Below, piece by piece: positions 27,263 to 36,940 of a stretch of DNA of 64,000 bases (position 1 is the first letter of the stretch; every line of letters begins with the position of its first letter). The position numbers and the translations under genes were made by a program. The DNA comes from CAZOVB01 sp964583095 (GTDB taxonomy: Bacteria > Planctomycetota > Phycisphaerae > SM23-33): assembly GCA_964583095.1 (NCBI GenBank), contig CAZOVB010000022.1:7909-71908 (forward strand), written 5' to 3'. Under the pieces are notes generated by a model, which saw nothing but the letters and a program-made list of their open reading frames with translations, had not been told where the DNA came from and made no database searches.

Positions 27263-30166
27263 ATGAAGAACCGAAGAACACGAGCATTCATACTGGTCTT
27301 GCTGGTGACGTCGATGGCTCTGCCGGCCAAAGCTGTCGAGCCGATGGATCCGACCCGCCTGACCCAGAAGGTGGTCCTGGAGGCCACCCGCCAGGACATG
27401 ATCACCCAGCAGGTCAACCAGTTGATTCTCAAGTTTGAGTATCTCCAGCGGGACCTTGCCAGCAACGGCTCCCAGGCCGAAGAGGCCATTGCCGTGATCA
27501 ACAAGTACAAGGGACGCCTCGAGATGCTTCGGGACAACCCATTGAAACTCTCCCGATATCACCTGCGCGAAGCCCTGCGGGATGAACAGAACCAGGCGCG
27601 ACACCTCGCCACCGCCAGGCGGAACATCGACCGGGCCATGCGCGAACTGGCCAGCCTGCTTCTCCAGGCCGGCGCCTCGCACGCCCTTCAGGCTTTCGCC
27701 GGACAACTCGACGACGTGGTGGACCGCGTGGCCCAGTTGCGATCATCGGCTATCACCTATTCCCAGGCGGAAGAGGAAGAAGCCGTCCAGGCCGGAAAGA
27801 ACCTTGCCGCCGAGCAGAGGCGCGTTTCGGACATGTTCGACCGTTTCCTGGAAAAGGTCGGCAACATCCAGGAGGTCAGCAATGACGCACTTGCGGCCGT
27901 GAGGCTTTCCAGGGTTCGCAAGGAACTCAACCGCGCCGAGGTCGTTTCCCTGCTTGGTCGGGCGGCCGACCAACTCGAGCAGACACAGCTCACCCAGGCC
28001 GCACAGTCGCAGGGCAAGGCCATCGAAGGGCTCCTGGACGCCATCGACCGTCTCCGCCCCGACGCCCGACTGGAAACCCTGGTCAGGCTGCGCAATCAGA
28101 TCCGCCGGCTTCGCCAGGACCAGGTCACTTTGCGGCGGAGCATTGAGGAACTGGACGCGGAGATGTTCCAGGCACGCAGCCAGGAGCTTTCGCGCCGTCA
28201 GGGCTCCTTGGCCGATGAGCTGACGGAGCTTTCTTCGGCCCCGGAGTTGGACGACCTTCGCAGGGAAGCCCGAAAGCAGATCGAGTCGGCTTCTTCCCTG
28301 CTGGCTGAGAAAAAGAGGGATTCGGCCCAGCAGGTGCAGCAGCAACTGGATGTAACCTTTGAGAAGATGATGGAACTGCTGGATGAACGGATCGCCGACT
28401 ACCAGAAGCTCCAGGAGGCGTATCGGAATCTCCAGCAGGCGACGCAGAGGTTGCGGCGCGTCCGCGACATGTACAATCGCCAGGCCGACGTGATCAACGA
28501 CGTCGATGACCTCCTCGAAAAGGAAGAAAAGGTAGGGCACCTCGCCTCAGCCCAGATCGCTCTGGACAACGAGCGAAAGCGGTTCCTGGAACAGGTCTCC
28601 GAAGATGATCTCTGGGGCAAGACCCTGGCCCGGCCTCTCAAGCGGGCGGCCAAACCCATGGACACCGGGCGACAGATGCTGGAGCTGAACAAGGCCGTCG
28701 AGGCCAGCAGCGAACTGGCGGTGGCGTTGAACATGATCGAAGACGCCGAACGGGTGGCTGATCGCGAGTTGGCCCACCTGGAGGTGATCTGGACGCGTTC
28801 GCAGTTGGTGCGTGATCTGCGCCTGATGACCCACCACATCGAGGACCTCCAGGCCGAACAGGCCGATCTGGCCCAGACGGTGAGCCGTCTGGATGAACAG
28901 GGCCAGAGCGTTCTGGACGCCGTAAGCACGCAGGAGGTGCTCACCAAGGGCCTGGGCGAACTGGAAGAGATGCTCGATATGGTCCCCGAGGCTGCGGCGG
29001 TGACCATTTCGCTCTTCGACGCTCGGGCCGCCATGGCCCAGGCCACCAGCGCCCTGCAGGAGGACAACGCTTCCCGCGCGGTGCCGCAACTCAAGGCCGC
29101 TGCACAGGCCCTTGGCCAGGCCGTCGAAACCGCCAAGCAGGAAGTCAAACGTACCGAGTACCTGATCGACATGGCCAAAGAATTCCACCAGTTCTCGGCA
29201 ATGGCGGCCAATCTCCTCCAGAGACAGATCGATCTTCGCCGGGCAACGGAAGTGGCGGAGCAGGAGAGCTTCGACACCCTCGCCGAAGAACAGGACGTTC
29301 TCAGGGGCGAGGCCCAGACATTCGGTTCCATGTTGCCCGTGGCCGGCTCCCACTACGAAAAAGCCGGCGAAGAAATGGGCAAGGCCATCGGCCAACTCTA
29401 CCTGGCCAACGACGATGTCCGTCTCCGGGAAAAGGCTGTCGAGCATCAGAAGAAGGCCGAGGAAGCCCTCAAAGCCGCTACCCTGGAAATCTGGACGTGG
29501 CTGGAATCTCTTGAACAGGCCATGGACGAGATGTCCATGGAGCCGATGGAATGGCCCAGCGGGATGGATCCGATCACCAAGGTACTTCTGCTGAGCATCC
29601 TGGAAAACGAGATGCGCATGACCATGCGCGGCGTTCCCGAAAGCGATATCGAGCGATTCGTGGACAGGCAGGATGAGATCCTCAAGGGCACCATCGAGGT
29701 CCAGCAGCTTATCGAAGAGATGGATCTGGCCCTGCTGGATACCGGAAAGCAGGCCTTCCGGTCGGCCGAAGAGCGCATGAACAACGCAATGGTCGCGATG
29801 AAAGAACCCAACAAGTCCGACGCGCTGGAACACTCGCGACAGGCCGAACGTGCTTTGCGCCAAGCACTTGCCGAATTGATCATCTTCACCTTCCCCGTCC
29901 CGCCCGATGAAGAGGAAGAGGAACTGGAAGATATGGAAGAAATGCCCCCGCTGAGTGAACCGCCTCCCGTCATGGATCCCCAGGGCGGCGACTGGAGCGT
30001 TTTCCTCAAGGCCACCCCTCGCGGAAAGGTCCCGGACAAGAACCGGGCGGAATGGCAGGAACTGACCGAGCGCGAGCGCGAAGCTCTGCATGAGAACTTC
30101 GCACGCGAGCTGCCCCTGGAATACCGGCAGTTGCTTCGGGATTACTACAAGGCTCTTTCCCAATAA
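27263..30166 (+). CDS. 967-residue exported coiled-coil protein
   Basis: ATG 27263 follows GGAGTCCTGATC; the frame is open much further upstream, but there it overlaps the DUF4175-like gene. A signal peptide (RAFILVLLVTSMALPAKA) precedes about 850 residues that are almost entirely predicted alpha-helical coiled coil, rich in Glu, Gln, Arg and Ala (for example DQVTLRRSIEELDAEM and ELTELSSAPELDDLRRE). Near the C-terminus an acidic run (PDEEEEELEDMEEMPPL) and the segment FLKATPRGKVPDKNRAEW lead to a conserved-looking end LPLEYRQLLRDYYKALS. I know no defined function. Its place right after the DUF4175-like gene suggests a periplasmic rod or scaffold that works with it. Glutamate/arginine codon use is strong but fits the neighbouring genes. 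Confidence 0.75.
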   Translation: MKNRRTRAFILVLLVTSMALPAKAVEPMDPTRLTQKVVLEATRQDMITQQVNQLILKFEYLQRDLASNGSQAEEAIAVINKYKGRLEMLRDNPLKLSRYHLREALRDEQNQARHLATARRNIDRAMRELASLLLQAGASHALQAFAGQLDDVVDRVAQLRSSAITYSQAEEEEAVQAGKNLAAEQRRVSDMFDRFLEKVGNIQEVSNDALAAVRLSRVRKELNRAEVVSLLGRAADQLEQTQLTQAAQSQGKAIEGLLDAIDRLRPDARLETLVRLRNQIRRLRQDQVTLRRSIEELDAEMFQARSQELSRRQGSLADELTELSSAPELDDLRREARKQIESASSLLAEKKRDSAQQVQQQLDVTFEKMMELLDERIADYQKLQEAYRNLQQATQRLRRVRDMYNRQADVINDVDDLLEKEEKVGHLASAQIALDNERKRFLEQVSEDDLWGKTLARPLKRAAKPMDTGRQMLELNKAVEASSELAVALNMIEDAERVADRELAHLEVIWTRSQLVRDLRLMTHHIEDLQAEQADLAQTVSRLDEQGQSVLDAVSTQEVLTKGLGELEEMLDMVPEAAAVTISLFDARAAMAQATSALQEDNASRAVPQLKAAAQALGQAVETAKQEVKRTEYLIDMAKEFHQFSAMAANLLQRQIDLRRATEVAEQESFDTLAEEQDVLRGEAQTFGSMLPVAGSHYEKAGEEMGKAIGQLYLANDDVRLREKAVEHQKKAEEALKAATLEIWTWLESLEQAMDEMSMEPMEWPSGMDPITKVLLLSILENEMRMTMRGVPESDIERFVDRQDEILKGTIEVQQLIEEMDLALLDTGKQAFRSAEERMNNAMVAMKEPNKSDALEHSRQAERALRQALAELIIFTFPVPPDEEEEELEDMEEMPPLSEPPPVMDPQGGDWSVFLKATPRGKVPDKNRAEWQELTEREREALHENFARELPLEYRQLLRDYYKALSQ

Positions 30167-30204
30167 TCGATACACCCGGCCCGACCGCCGGGAGGACCAT
30201 CAAT

Positions 30205-31236
30205 ATGAAATACATGCTGACCGTACTTTGCGTGGCCGGAATCGCACTGACCTCATTGCCCTCCGAGGCCTGGGCCCAGGAAACGGTGGGAGGCAATCGG
30301 CTCAAGCAGACCGATCTGCTTACTCCCCGGGCCGAACAGGCCATTGACCGGGGTTATCGCTACCTCAAGGGGCGCCAGAGCGAAGACGGCGCCTGGGGCA
30401 AGAAGGGCAACTCCGTGGGAGTCACCAGTCTCTGCCTCATTGCTCTGATGGTGCAGGGGAACTTTCCCGGGGAGAAGCCTTACGGCGACGAGATGGATAA
30501 GGCCTTGGATTACCTTCTCAAGGAAAGCCGGACCGGCATGGCCGGATATATGGGCACCAACATGTACAGCCACGGCCTGGCGACGCTTGCGCTTTCCGAG
30601 CTCTGGGGCCAGACCGACCGGGATGAGGAGATCCGTGACGCCATCAAGGACGCTGTGGATATCATCCTGGCATCGCAGAACAAGATCGGCGGGTGGAGAT
30701 ACAATCCCGAACCCAGCGGGTCGGATGTCTCGGTAACCGCCATGCAGCTTGTCGCTCTCAACAGTGCCAAGCAGGCGGGCATTCTCGTCCCCGACGAGAC
30801 GATCAACAAGGCCATCCGTTTCATCCACCTGTGCCGCGAACCGACTTCCGGGGGCTTTACCTACATGGCCGGGGCCGGCCAGGGCTCGCCGGGCTTTGCC
30901 CGCTCTGCTGCGGCGATTTTCTCGCTGATGATGGCCGGCAAGCACGAATCCGCCGAGGTCAAGGGAGGCATCAAGTACCTCCATTCCCAGCCGACCGAGA
31001 TCTTTCGGAACGTCCAGTGGTACGCCTACGGACACTACTACGCCTCGCTTGTCAACTACATGGCCGGGGAAGATACCTTCGAGAAATGGTATCCGAAGAT
31101 TCGCGACGGCCTGATCAGTCGGCAGCACAAGGATGGGTACTGGAAGACCGGCCCGGGGGGGACCGACTATTCCACTGCGATGAGCATCATCACCCTCGGA
31201 GTGCCCTACGCCTTCGTCCCCGCCTACCAGAGATAG
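30205..31236 (+). CDS. Exported prenyltransferase/squalene-cyclase-like repeat protein
   Basis: 343 residues with GGGAGG before ATG 30205. A signal peptide (LTVLCVAGIALTSLPSEAWA) is followed by repeats of the (alpha/alpha)6 toroid found in terpene cyclases and complement-like proteins: KGRQSEDGAWG, ASQNKIGGWRYNPEPSGSD, and SRQHKDGYWKTGPGGTDY, each with the QW-type Q-x-x-D-G-x-W turn. The catalytic DXDD motif of squalene-hopene cyclases is not present, and at 343 residues it is half their length, so a terpene cyclase role is unlikely. It is probably a binding or scaffold protein in the periplasm. It is the last gene before the paralogue array in the same operon. Confidence 0.8.
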   Translation: MKYMLTVLCVAGIALTSLPSEAWAQETVGGNRLKQTDLLTPRAEQAIDRGYRYLKGRQSEDGAWGKKGNSVGVTSLCLIALMVQGNFPGEKPYGDEMDKALDYLLKESRTGMAGYMGTNMYSHGLATLALSELWGQTDRDEEIRDAIKDAVDIILASQNKIGGWRYNPEPSGSDVSVTAMQLVALNSAKQAGILVPDETINKAIRFIHLCREPTSGGFTYMAGAGQGSPGFARSAAAIFSLMMAGKHESAEVKGGIKYLHSQPTEIFRNVQWYAYGHYYASLVNYMAGEDTFEKWYPKIRDGLISRQHKDGYWKTGPGGTDYSTAMSIITLGVPYAFVPAYQR

Positions 31237-31315
31237 GGTGCATCTGGACATCTCCAATTGGCTCCAGAGGCGTCGGCAAGCGTCGGTCGACAGTTCTTTG
31301 TGTCGTGGCTGGTGA

Positions 31316-31513
31316 AGCTTTGATGGGTCGATCCGCCAAGGATCGATCAAAATATCAGAACTCAAGGACCGATTGTTCGTTATAGAAAGGGAGCGTCCAC
31401 CGCGCTTTCCGGAGGTCCGGGACACGTTGTCTCGCCTCTACCCCCACAATGACGACAAGTGGCTTCTGAGACCCAGGCCCGACTGGCTCAAGACGCCGCA
31501 ATCGGATCCTTGA
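31316..31513 (+). pseudogene. C-terminal remnant of an array-family paralogue
   Basis: A frame without a start codon reads from 31316 (just after a TGA at 31313) to a TGA at 31511. Its end, DDKWLLRPRPDWLKTPQ, matches the C-terminus of the paralogue at 31518-34220 (DSGWSLEPRPEWLDRPE), and upstream KDRLFVIERERPPRF matches REMLYRIEKRRFRPD of the same protein. About 65 codons remain of a gene of some 900. It lies directly before the first intact paralogue and after the repeat-protein gene. The 80 bp before it (31237-31315) show no recognisable content. Confidence 0.75.
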
Positions 31514-31517
31514 TGCG

Positions 31518-34220
31518 ATGAGATCTCACAGACTGCGGTACCTGGTTTGCTGCATTTGCCTGGCATGCCTGCCCTGCCGGCTGGTAGCCCAGGAAGTCCC
31601 CAAAGCGACTGGCCGGGAGGAAACCGACCCCCAGCGCGTCTCGGCCGAGGAGATCCGAAAGCTTCGGGCAAAGTGGGTCGATCCGGAAGCCGAAACCACC
31701 GATGCCAACAAGATTCGCCGATATGAATCGATCCTTCGCGAGGGGCGAAGGCTTCTGCGTGAGAATGCCCACGCGGAGAACCTGTACATTGTCCGGGCGA
31801 TGATGCTCCAGGCTTCCCGCGGGCTGCTGATCCTGGGGGTCAATGACATCGATCGCCAAGGGGTTATTCGTCTGGCCGAGGGCGTCGTCAACTCCTCTGC
31901 CCCGCCGGGCTGGCGTATCGAGGCGGATACGCTCCTGACCCAGCTCCGCCTTGCCGGTGAGGCAGAGAAACCGGAGCAACTCGAAGGGACGATCGAGCGT
32001 TACCTTGGCCGGTATGAGAACAGCGAAACCACCCCGGCCGCTCTGATGCGCGCCGCTCAGATGGCTCAACAGTACAAGATGGAGAAGCTCTATTCGTCTT
32101 ACATCGAGCGATTGCGGGAGGAGTTTCTGGATCACGAAGGCGTGGGCAACTTTCTCGTTCGCCAGGGCGAGAAGATCCCCCGGGAGGGTCGATCATTCAC
32201 ATGCAGGATTCCGCGGGTCAACGAGGGGGAGATGATTCTCCCACTGGACCTGATGGGTCAGACGAGTGTGATCCTCTTTTGGGATCCCCGTTCACTGCCG
32301 GGCAGAGAGCATCTGGCGACGATGGGGCGGAAACTCCGGCAAGAGCCGCGTCCGGGCCTGGGGGGGCTTTTGATTTCCACCGACGCGGAATTGTCCCGGG
32401 TGAGGAAGGTCCTCGCCGAGGCGCAGCCGACATTTCCCTCGGCGTATCTGGAACAGCAGAGCCTCGCATCGGTCATGGAGTTCTTCGGGGTCAATGAGAT
32501 CCCGATGTACTTTCTGGTCGGGCCCGACGGGCGCATCTTCGACACGCCGCGCCATTTCCACGGGATGTGGTGGCGGGGGACCGAAGATGCCTTCCTGCGG
32601 TATATGTGGCGACAGTGGCGACGTGCTTCCCGCCTGCAGTTGACACGAAGCGGGTTGTTTCTCCTAACCGATATCCGCCCCGGAGCAGAGGCGAAGCTCG
32701 CCGATCAAATCGATCGAATCCAGCACGTTCTGCTTGCCCACGCACCTGGTGCCAAGAGAGTGGAGGCGATGCAACAGGTGCTTGAGGCGTTCCAGCCGGA
32801 GGCCGATCGCCTCGAAGGCCACCAGGCCAAAATGGCTGCCGTAATGTCCCTGGCCCTGCAACGATGGATCGCCCTGGGCCAACGGGAGAACCGTCTTCAG
32901 GCCGATTGGGTCAAGCAGGCCAAGGCCCTGGCCGATGACCCCCTGCCCGGGCCGGCTGGTCTTCTGGCCGACTTCTTCGTCCTGCTGGCCGATGTGCATG
33001 AAGCCCAAAACGACGCTGCCGACGCCATGATTCGTCGCTTCGTTTTGGAGCACGAATCGACTCGGCTGGAGTTTCAGGCGCGGATGCTTGCCTTGGCCCT
33101 GTCTTTGGAGAAAGGCCTGGATGCTCCGCGGCGAAGTCTGCAGGGAACGCTCTGCGACGTGCACAGTTTCGATCGCCCCCTTGTTCGGGGATACGTCCGG
33201 GATACCACAGACATCCATCCGGAGATCGAGGCGAGGCTGCGGTTCGAGCTTCCCGTCAAAGCATTGGACGGAGAAAAGTTGAGCCTGGGCAAGGGAATCG
33301 AAGGCGAGGCGATTGTGGTGCACTTCTGGTCTGCCGGGGCACCGATCGCTTCGGCAGGGATTCCCGAGCGGCAGGATCCGGTCGTATCTCCTTATGCACT
33401 GGCAGAAGCCGGCGAGGGTGTGACCATCGTGGCGGTCAACGTGGACGGCAACCTTCAAGCCGCAAAGGAGCTTGCCGCCAAGCACCCGGACTGGGTTCAT
33501 GGCTTGTGCCCCCAAGGCTGGGCCGATCCGCTGCTTCGATCCCTTGGGGTGACACGTATGCCAAGCACATGGATATTCGGGTATGATGGGGGCGTGTTGG
33601 TCGACGACAATCATACGGATACGCCTGATGCCCTCGAACATCTTCAGACGATGAGCACGTGGGTGCTCTACTGGCGGGACATTCCAGTAGATCAGTGGTA
33701 CTTGAGGACGATGCGCCTCTGGTCGGGTTTCCAGGCAGGCCGCGCCGCAATGGCCCTCTATGGCGAAGATCTCTTCCCGCAAAAACGGGCTGACGAGTAC
33801 CGACGGGGCTACAAATGGGCCTTGGACAGCGGCCTGAGGAATTCGATTCGTACCTCCGCCGATCCGATTCACCGCGAGATCCTGTCGATTCTTGCCGATT
33901 CGCCCGAAGGTGAAATCCCCTCACAAGCTGCACGCAAGCGCCTGGCCAGACTTCATGATCGCTTGAGGCGGTTCGAGCCGTACCTCCAGAAAGTGCAGGA
34001 TCTGATCGAGACCAGCCCGGACTGGCCCGACTGGGCGCCCAGGGAGGGAATCGAGCAGGGCCGAGAGATGCTTTATCGGATCGAGAAGCGAAGATTTCGA
34101 CCGGACAAAGAGACGGCGGGTAAGCTCGATGCCCTGCTGAAAGAAACCGATTCAGGCTGGTCGCTCGAGCCCCGTCCCGAATGGCTTGACCGGCCGGAGA
34201 CCAGGAAAGAACAGCAATGA
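31518..34220 (+). CDS. Array paralogue 1: exported protein with two redox-dead thioredoxin-like folds
   Basis: 900 residues. A signal peptide (LVCCICLACLPCRLVA) precedes a helical block shared by all array members, starting at RAKWVDPEAETTDANKIRRY (residue 50 on) and including MLQASRGLLILGVNDIDRQG. The first thioredoxin-like domain is at about 245-340: VILFWDPRS, then the cis-proline strand IPMYFLVGPDGRIF. The second is at about 595-725: VVHFWSAGAPIAS (602-612), VTIVAVNVDGNLQAAKE, then MPSTWIFGYDGG. In TlpA-like proteins the FW strand leads to WCxxC; here both sites have no cysteine, so thiol redox activity is not expected. Helical linkers lie between and after the folds. The stop overlaps paralogue 2 by 4 bp. 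Confidence 0.75.
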   Translation: MRSHRLRYLVCCICLACLPCRLVAQEVPKATGREETDPQRVSAEEIRKLRAKWVDPEAETTDANKIRRYESILREGRRLLRENAHAENLYIVRAMMLQASRGLLILGVNDIDRQGVIRLAEGVVNSSAPPGWRIEADTLLTQLRLAGEAEKPEQLEGTIERYLGRYENSETTPAALMRAAQMAQQYKMEKLYSSYIERLREEFLDHEGVGNFLVRQGEKIPREGRSFTCRIPRVNEGEMILPLDLMGQTSVILFWDPRSLPGREHLATMGRKLRQEPRPGLGGLLISTDAELSRVRKVLAEAQPTFPSAYLEQQSLASVMEFFGVNEIPMYFLVGPDGRIFDTPRHFHGMWWRGTEDAFLRYMWRQWRRASRLQLTRSGLFLLTDIRPGAEAKLADQIDRIQHVLLAHAPGAKRVEAMQQVLEAFQPEADRLEGHQAKMAAVMSLALQRWIALGQRENRLQADWVKQAKALADDPLPGPAGLLADFFVLLADVHEAQNDAADAMIRRFVLEHESTRLEFQARMLALALSLEKGLDAPRRSLQGTLCDVHSFDRPLVRGYVRDTTDIHPEIEARLRFELPVKALDGEKLSLGKGIEGEAIVVHFWSAGAPIASAGIPERQDPVVSPYALAEAGEGVTIVAVNVDGNLQAAKELAAKHPDWVHGLCPQGWADPLLRSLGVTRMPSTWIFGYDGGVLVDDNHTDTPDALEHLQTMSTWVLYWRDIPVDQWYLRTMRLWSGFQAGRAAMALYGEDLFPQKRADEYRRGYKWALDSGLRNSIRTSADPIHREILSILADSPEGEIPSQAARKRLARLHDRLRRFEPYLQKVQDLIETSPDWPDWAPREGIEQGREMLYRIEKRRFRPDKETAGKLDALLKETDSGWSLEPRPEWLDRPETRKEQQ

Positions 34221-36934
34221 CAGCCAAGAAGTACATCGCGAGGCGGATTCATCTGGTTTTGCTCTGCGGGCTGATGGCAGGTGGCTATTCGAACCTGTGC
34301 GCCCAGACCCAAAACGCAGCCGGTGAGGCCCGGAAGACGGACGTTCCCGGCCTGGAGATTCGCAAGCTCCGCGCCAAGTGGGTCGACCCCCAGGCGGAGA
34401 CCACCGATACAAACAAAATTCGACGCTACGAATCCATGCTCCGGGAAGGCAGAAGGCTCCTTCGCGAGTATCCCCAGGCCCAGAACGCCTACATGGTTCG
34501 CGCGCTGATGCTCCAGGGCACGCGGGGACTGCTGGTTCTGGGAGCCGGACAGATCGACCGCGAGCAGGTGATTGACCTGGCCGAGAAGATCGTCATTTCC
34601 GAAGCGCCCCCCGCGTGGCGTCTGGAGGCCGATGTTCTTCTGACCCAGCTGTCCCTCGTCCAGTCCGACGGCGAGGAAGACAAGAGCGTTCGAGAGAAGA
34701 TCGAAGACTTCATCTCTCGCTACGAGGAGTCCTCCGTTACCCCCGATGCGCTGATGCAGGCGGCAAAGATGGCCGACCAGCACGGCCTGGCCAGGTTCCA
34801 CCGAGGCGTTCTGGATCGCCTGGAGGCGGATTTCGTCTCCCGCGAGGGCGTAGGGGGTTTTCTATATCGAAGCGGGCGAAGGGTCCGTGCAACCGGGCGG
34901 AGCCTTTCTGCCATGCTGCCCCGGGCCGACAAGACGAAACTCATTCTGCCCATCGATGCGATGGGGACCTCAACGCTCGTGCTCTTCTGGGATCCGTCCA
35001 ACTGGCGATCGAAGGAACTGTTCCAAGACATGGCCACATACTTTGCCGGCAATCCTGTGGACGGAAGCGGGGCGATTTCCATCGCGCTGGGCAACGACGT
35101 GGACAGCTTGAAGCAGGCTTCGGACTCGCTGGACGTAGACTTTCCCATGGGCTACCTGGCCCAGGCCAGCGAGCACCCCCTGCTGGAAACCTATGCGGTC
35201 CGGCAGGTGCCGATGTTCTACCTGCTCGGAGCCGATGGGCGAATCTATGAAAATCCCCAGGAGCACCTGGGGATCAGTTGGAAAGAAGCCCGAAACGGCG
35301 TGGAGCATCATGCCCGCAGATATTGGCTGCGGCGCGATCGGGTCAACTCCGCCCGGGCCGGGCTGTTCCTCGTCGATGCCCTGGCCAAGGAAGCGGGGCC
35401 CGGCGTTGCGGATTTCTGCAATGAAATCCTTCGTGCCAGGCTGCATCTGACACTCGAGGCACGCGCAGAGGTCTTTGGCGATATCGCAGCGCGTCTGATG
35501 AGGTGGAAAGACATCCCTGCCCCCGGGGAAAAGCTGCGCAGGGAGGTCCTCTCCTGGATGCTGCTTCGCTATGTGGATATCCAGGCTGGAAGGAACAGGA
35601 TCAGCGACGAACTCCGCGCCCGGGCCAAGGGGCTCGAATCGCCCTCGGATGCACCGGTTGCCGCACTGGCTGCGGAAGGGATCAAGGCCCTGGTCGCTGC
35701 CCACGATTCCAGCCGCCCCGCAGGCGTTGTCGAAGCATTCCTTGGCCGGTACGAAACCACGGATCTTGAATGGGCAGCCGAGATTCTGGCCACCTTCATC
35801 GCCCTGGAAACCGGCCAGGACGGGATCTGCTACAGGCTCCTTGCCCAGCTCCAGCAAAGAGACGACAACCCCCGATGCATGGGCCTGCTTCGCGAGGGCT
35901 TCGACATGGTTCCCTGGGCCTTTAAGGCCCGGCCTATCCGACTGGAGTTGAAGGATCTGGAGGGCAAGAGCATCTCGCTGCCGGAGGATCTGGACTCGTC
36001 GGCCTACCTGGTCCATTTTTGGTCGGCCGATGCGCCCATCGGTTCGCAGGGCGACTATTCGGGCCTGAAGAACGCCGACAGTCTATACACGAAAAGGGAA
36101 ATGCCCGAGGGTGTTCGAATTGTCTCGGTTTACGTCGGGAAGGACCTGCAGGTCGCACGGGACCAGGCGGCCAGGCATCCCGAATGGTTCCATACCCACC
36201 TGCCGGGGGGCTGGAATTCTCAGGCGCTTCGGGCTCTTGATATTACCCGCCTGCCCAGTGCCTGGCTGATCGGCAACGGCGGGGCCGTGATTCTGGACAA
36301 TATGGCCTTCTCGCTGGAGCGGGAACTGCCCGAAACCGGCAAATCGGTTTCCATTCTCTACCACGGTGTTCGAAAGGAGGACATGGACGACCTGTTCACG
36401 CTGGTCTACCGTCTGGACCGCTACATGCAGGCCAGGCAGGCCGCCCGGGCACTGTGGGGAAAATCGTACCAGGAGATCATGGGCATGAACCAGGACCACT
36501 TCAAGCGTTCCCTTGTCTCGGTGCTGGACTATGGCCCCAAACAGATTCTCGTAAAGATCAACCAGCGGACGGAAGAAGAGATCATCGCTGCCCTGGATCC
36601 TTTGCCCGAAGATGTCAAGACCCTGCCCGAGGACGTGCGCAAGAAGATTCTGGGCAGTCTGGACCGATTGGCCCGTGCCGGGGAGCGGATCGATCACCTG
36701 GAAGAAATCACCCGTCGCGAAAGGTGGAAGTACATCCGCGACCGGCATGAGATCGACTTTTCTCAAGCGCGGGAGCGACTCTGGCTGCTGGAAATCCATT
36801 GGCGAGACTTTGCCCGTCGCGATCTGCCAACACATCTGCTGGATGGGCTTTTTGAAAGAATCATCAGCAAAGGCACGACACGGCGGAAGTGGGACATGAA
36901 GCCTTCGTCCCGAAAGACAGACAACAGGGAGTAA
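34217..36934 (+). CDS. Array paralogue 2: exported protein with two redox-dead thioredoxin-like folds
   Basis: 905 residues, starting in an ATGA overlap with paralogue 1. After the signal peptide (HLVLLCGLMAGGYSNLCA) the common block begins at RAKWVDPQAETTDTNKIRRY (residue 52 on). Domain 1 has VLFWDPSNW with Phe257-Trp258 and later VPMFYLLGADGRIY. Domain 2 has LVHFWSADAPIGS (His600 on), VRIVSVYVGKDLQVARD and LPSAWLIGNGGAV. Both active-site loops lack cysteine. The end (TRRKWDMKPSSRKTDNRE) has the same W-x-(L/M)-x-P-type tail as the other members. Similarity to paralogue 1 is clear along the whole length but moderate, so the duplication is not recent. Confidence 0.75.
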   Translation: MTAKKYIARRIHLVLLCGLMAGGYSNLCAQTQNAAGEARKTDVPGLEIRKLRAKWVDPQAETTDTNKIRRYESMLREGRRLLREYPQAQNAYMVRALMLQGTRGLLVLGAGQIDREQVIDLAEKIVISEAPPAWRLEADVLLTQLSLVQSDGEEDKSVREKIEDFISRYEESSVTPDALMQAAKMADQHGLARFHRGVLDRLEADFVSREGVGGFLYRSGRRVRATGRSLSAMLPRADKTKLILPIDAMGTSTLVLFWDPSNWRSKELFQDMATYFAGNPVDGSGAISIALGNDVDSLKQASDSLDVDFPMGYLAQASEHPLLETYAVRQVPMFYLLGADGRIYENPQEHLGISWKEARNGVEHHARRYWLRRDRVNSARAGLFLVDALAKEAGPGVADFCNEILRARLHLTLEARAEVFGDIAARLMRWKDIPAPGEKLRREVLSWMLLRYVDIQAGRNRISDELRARAKGLESPSDAPVAALAAEGIKALVAAHDSSRPAGVVEAFLGRYETTDLEWAAEILATFIALETGQDGICYRLLAQLQQRDDNPRCMGLLREGFDMVPWAFKARPIRLELKDLEGKSISLPEDLDSSAYLVHFWSADAPIGSQGDYSGLKNADSLYTKREMPEGVRIVSVYVGKDLQVARDQAARHPEWFHTHLPGGWNSQALRALDITRLPSAWLIGNGGAVILDNMAFSLERELPETGKSVSILYHGVRKEDMDDLFTLVYRLDRYMQARQAARALWGKSYQEIMGMNQDHFKRSLVSVLDYGPKQILVKINQRTEEEIIAALDPLPEDVKTLPEDVRKKILGSLDRLARAGERIDHLEEITRRERWKYIRDRHEIDFSQARERLWLLEIHWRDFARRDLPTHLLDGLFERIISKGTTRRKWDMKPSSRKTDNRE

Positions 36935-36940
36935 TTGGCA

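Noticed and set aside
28547..30175. A 542-codon minus-strand frame opposite the coiled-coil gene
   Set aside because: It mirrors the repetitive Glu/Gln/Arg codons of the coiled coil and has no ribosome site or family pattern.
30205..31236. Squalene-hopene cyclase or other terpene cyclase
   Set aside because: The protein has a signal peptide, half the usual length, and no DXDD catalytic motif; only the repeat fold is shared.
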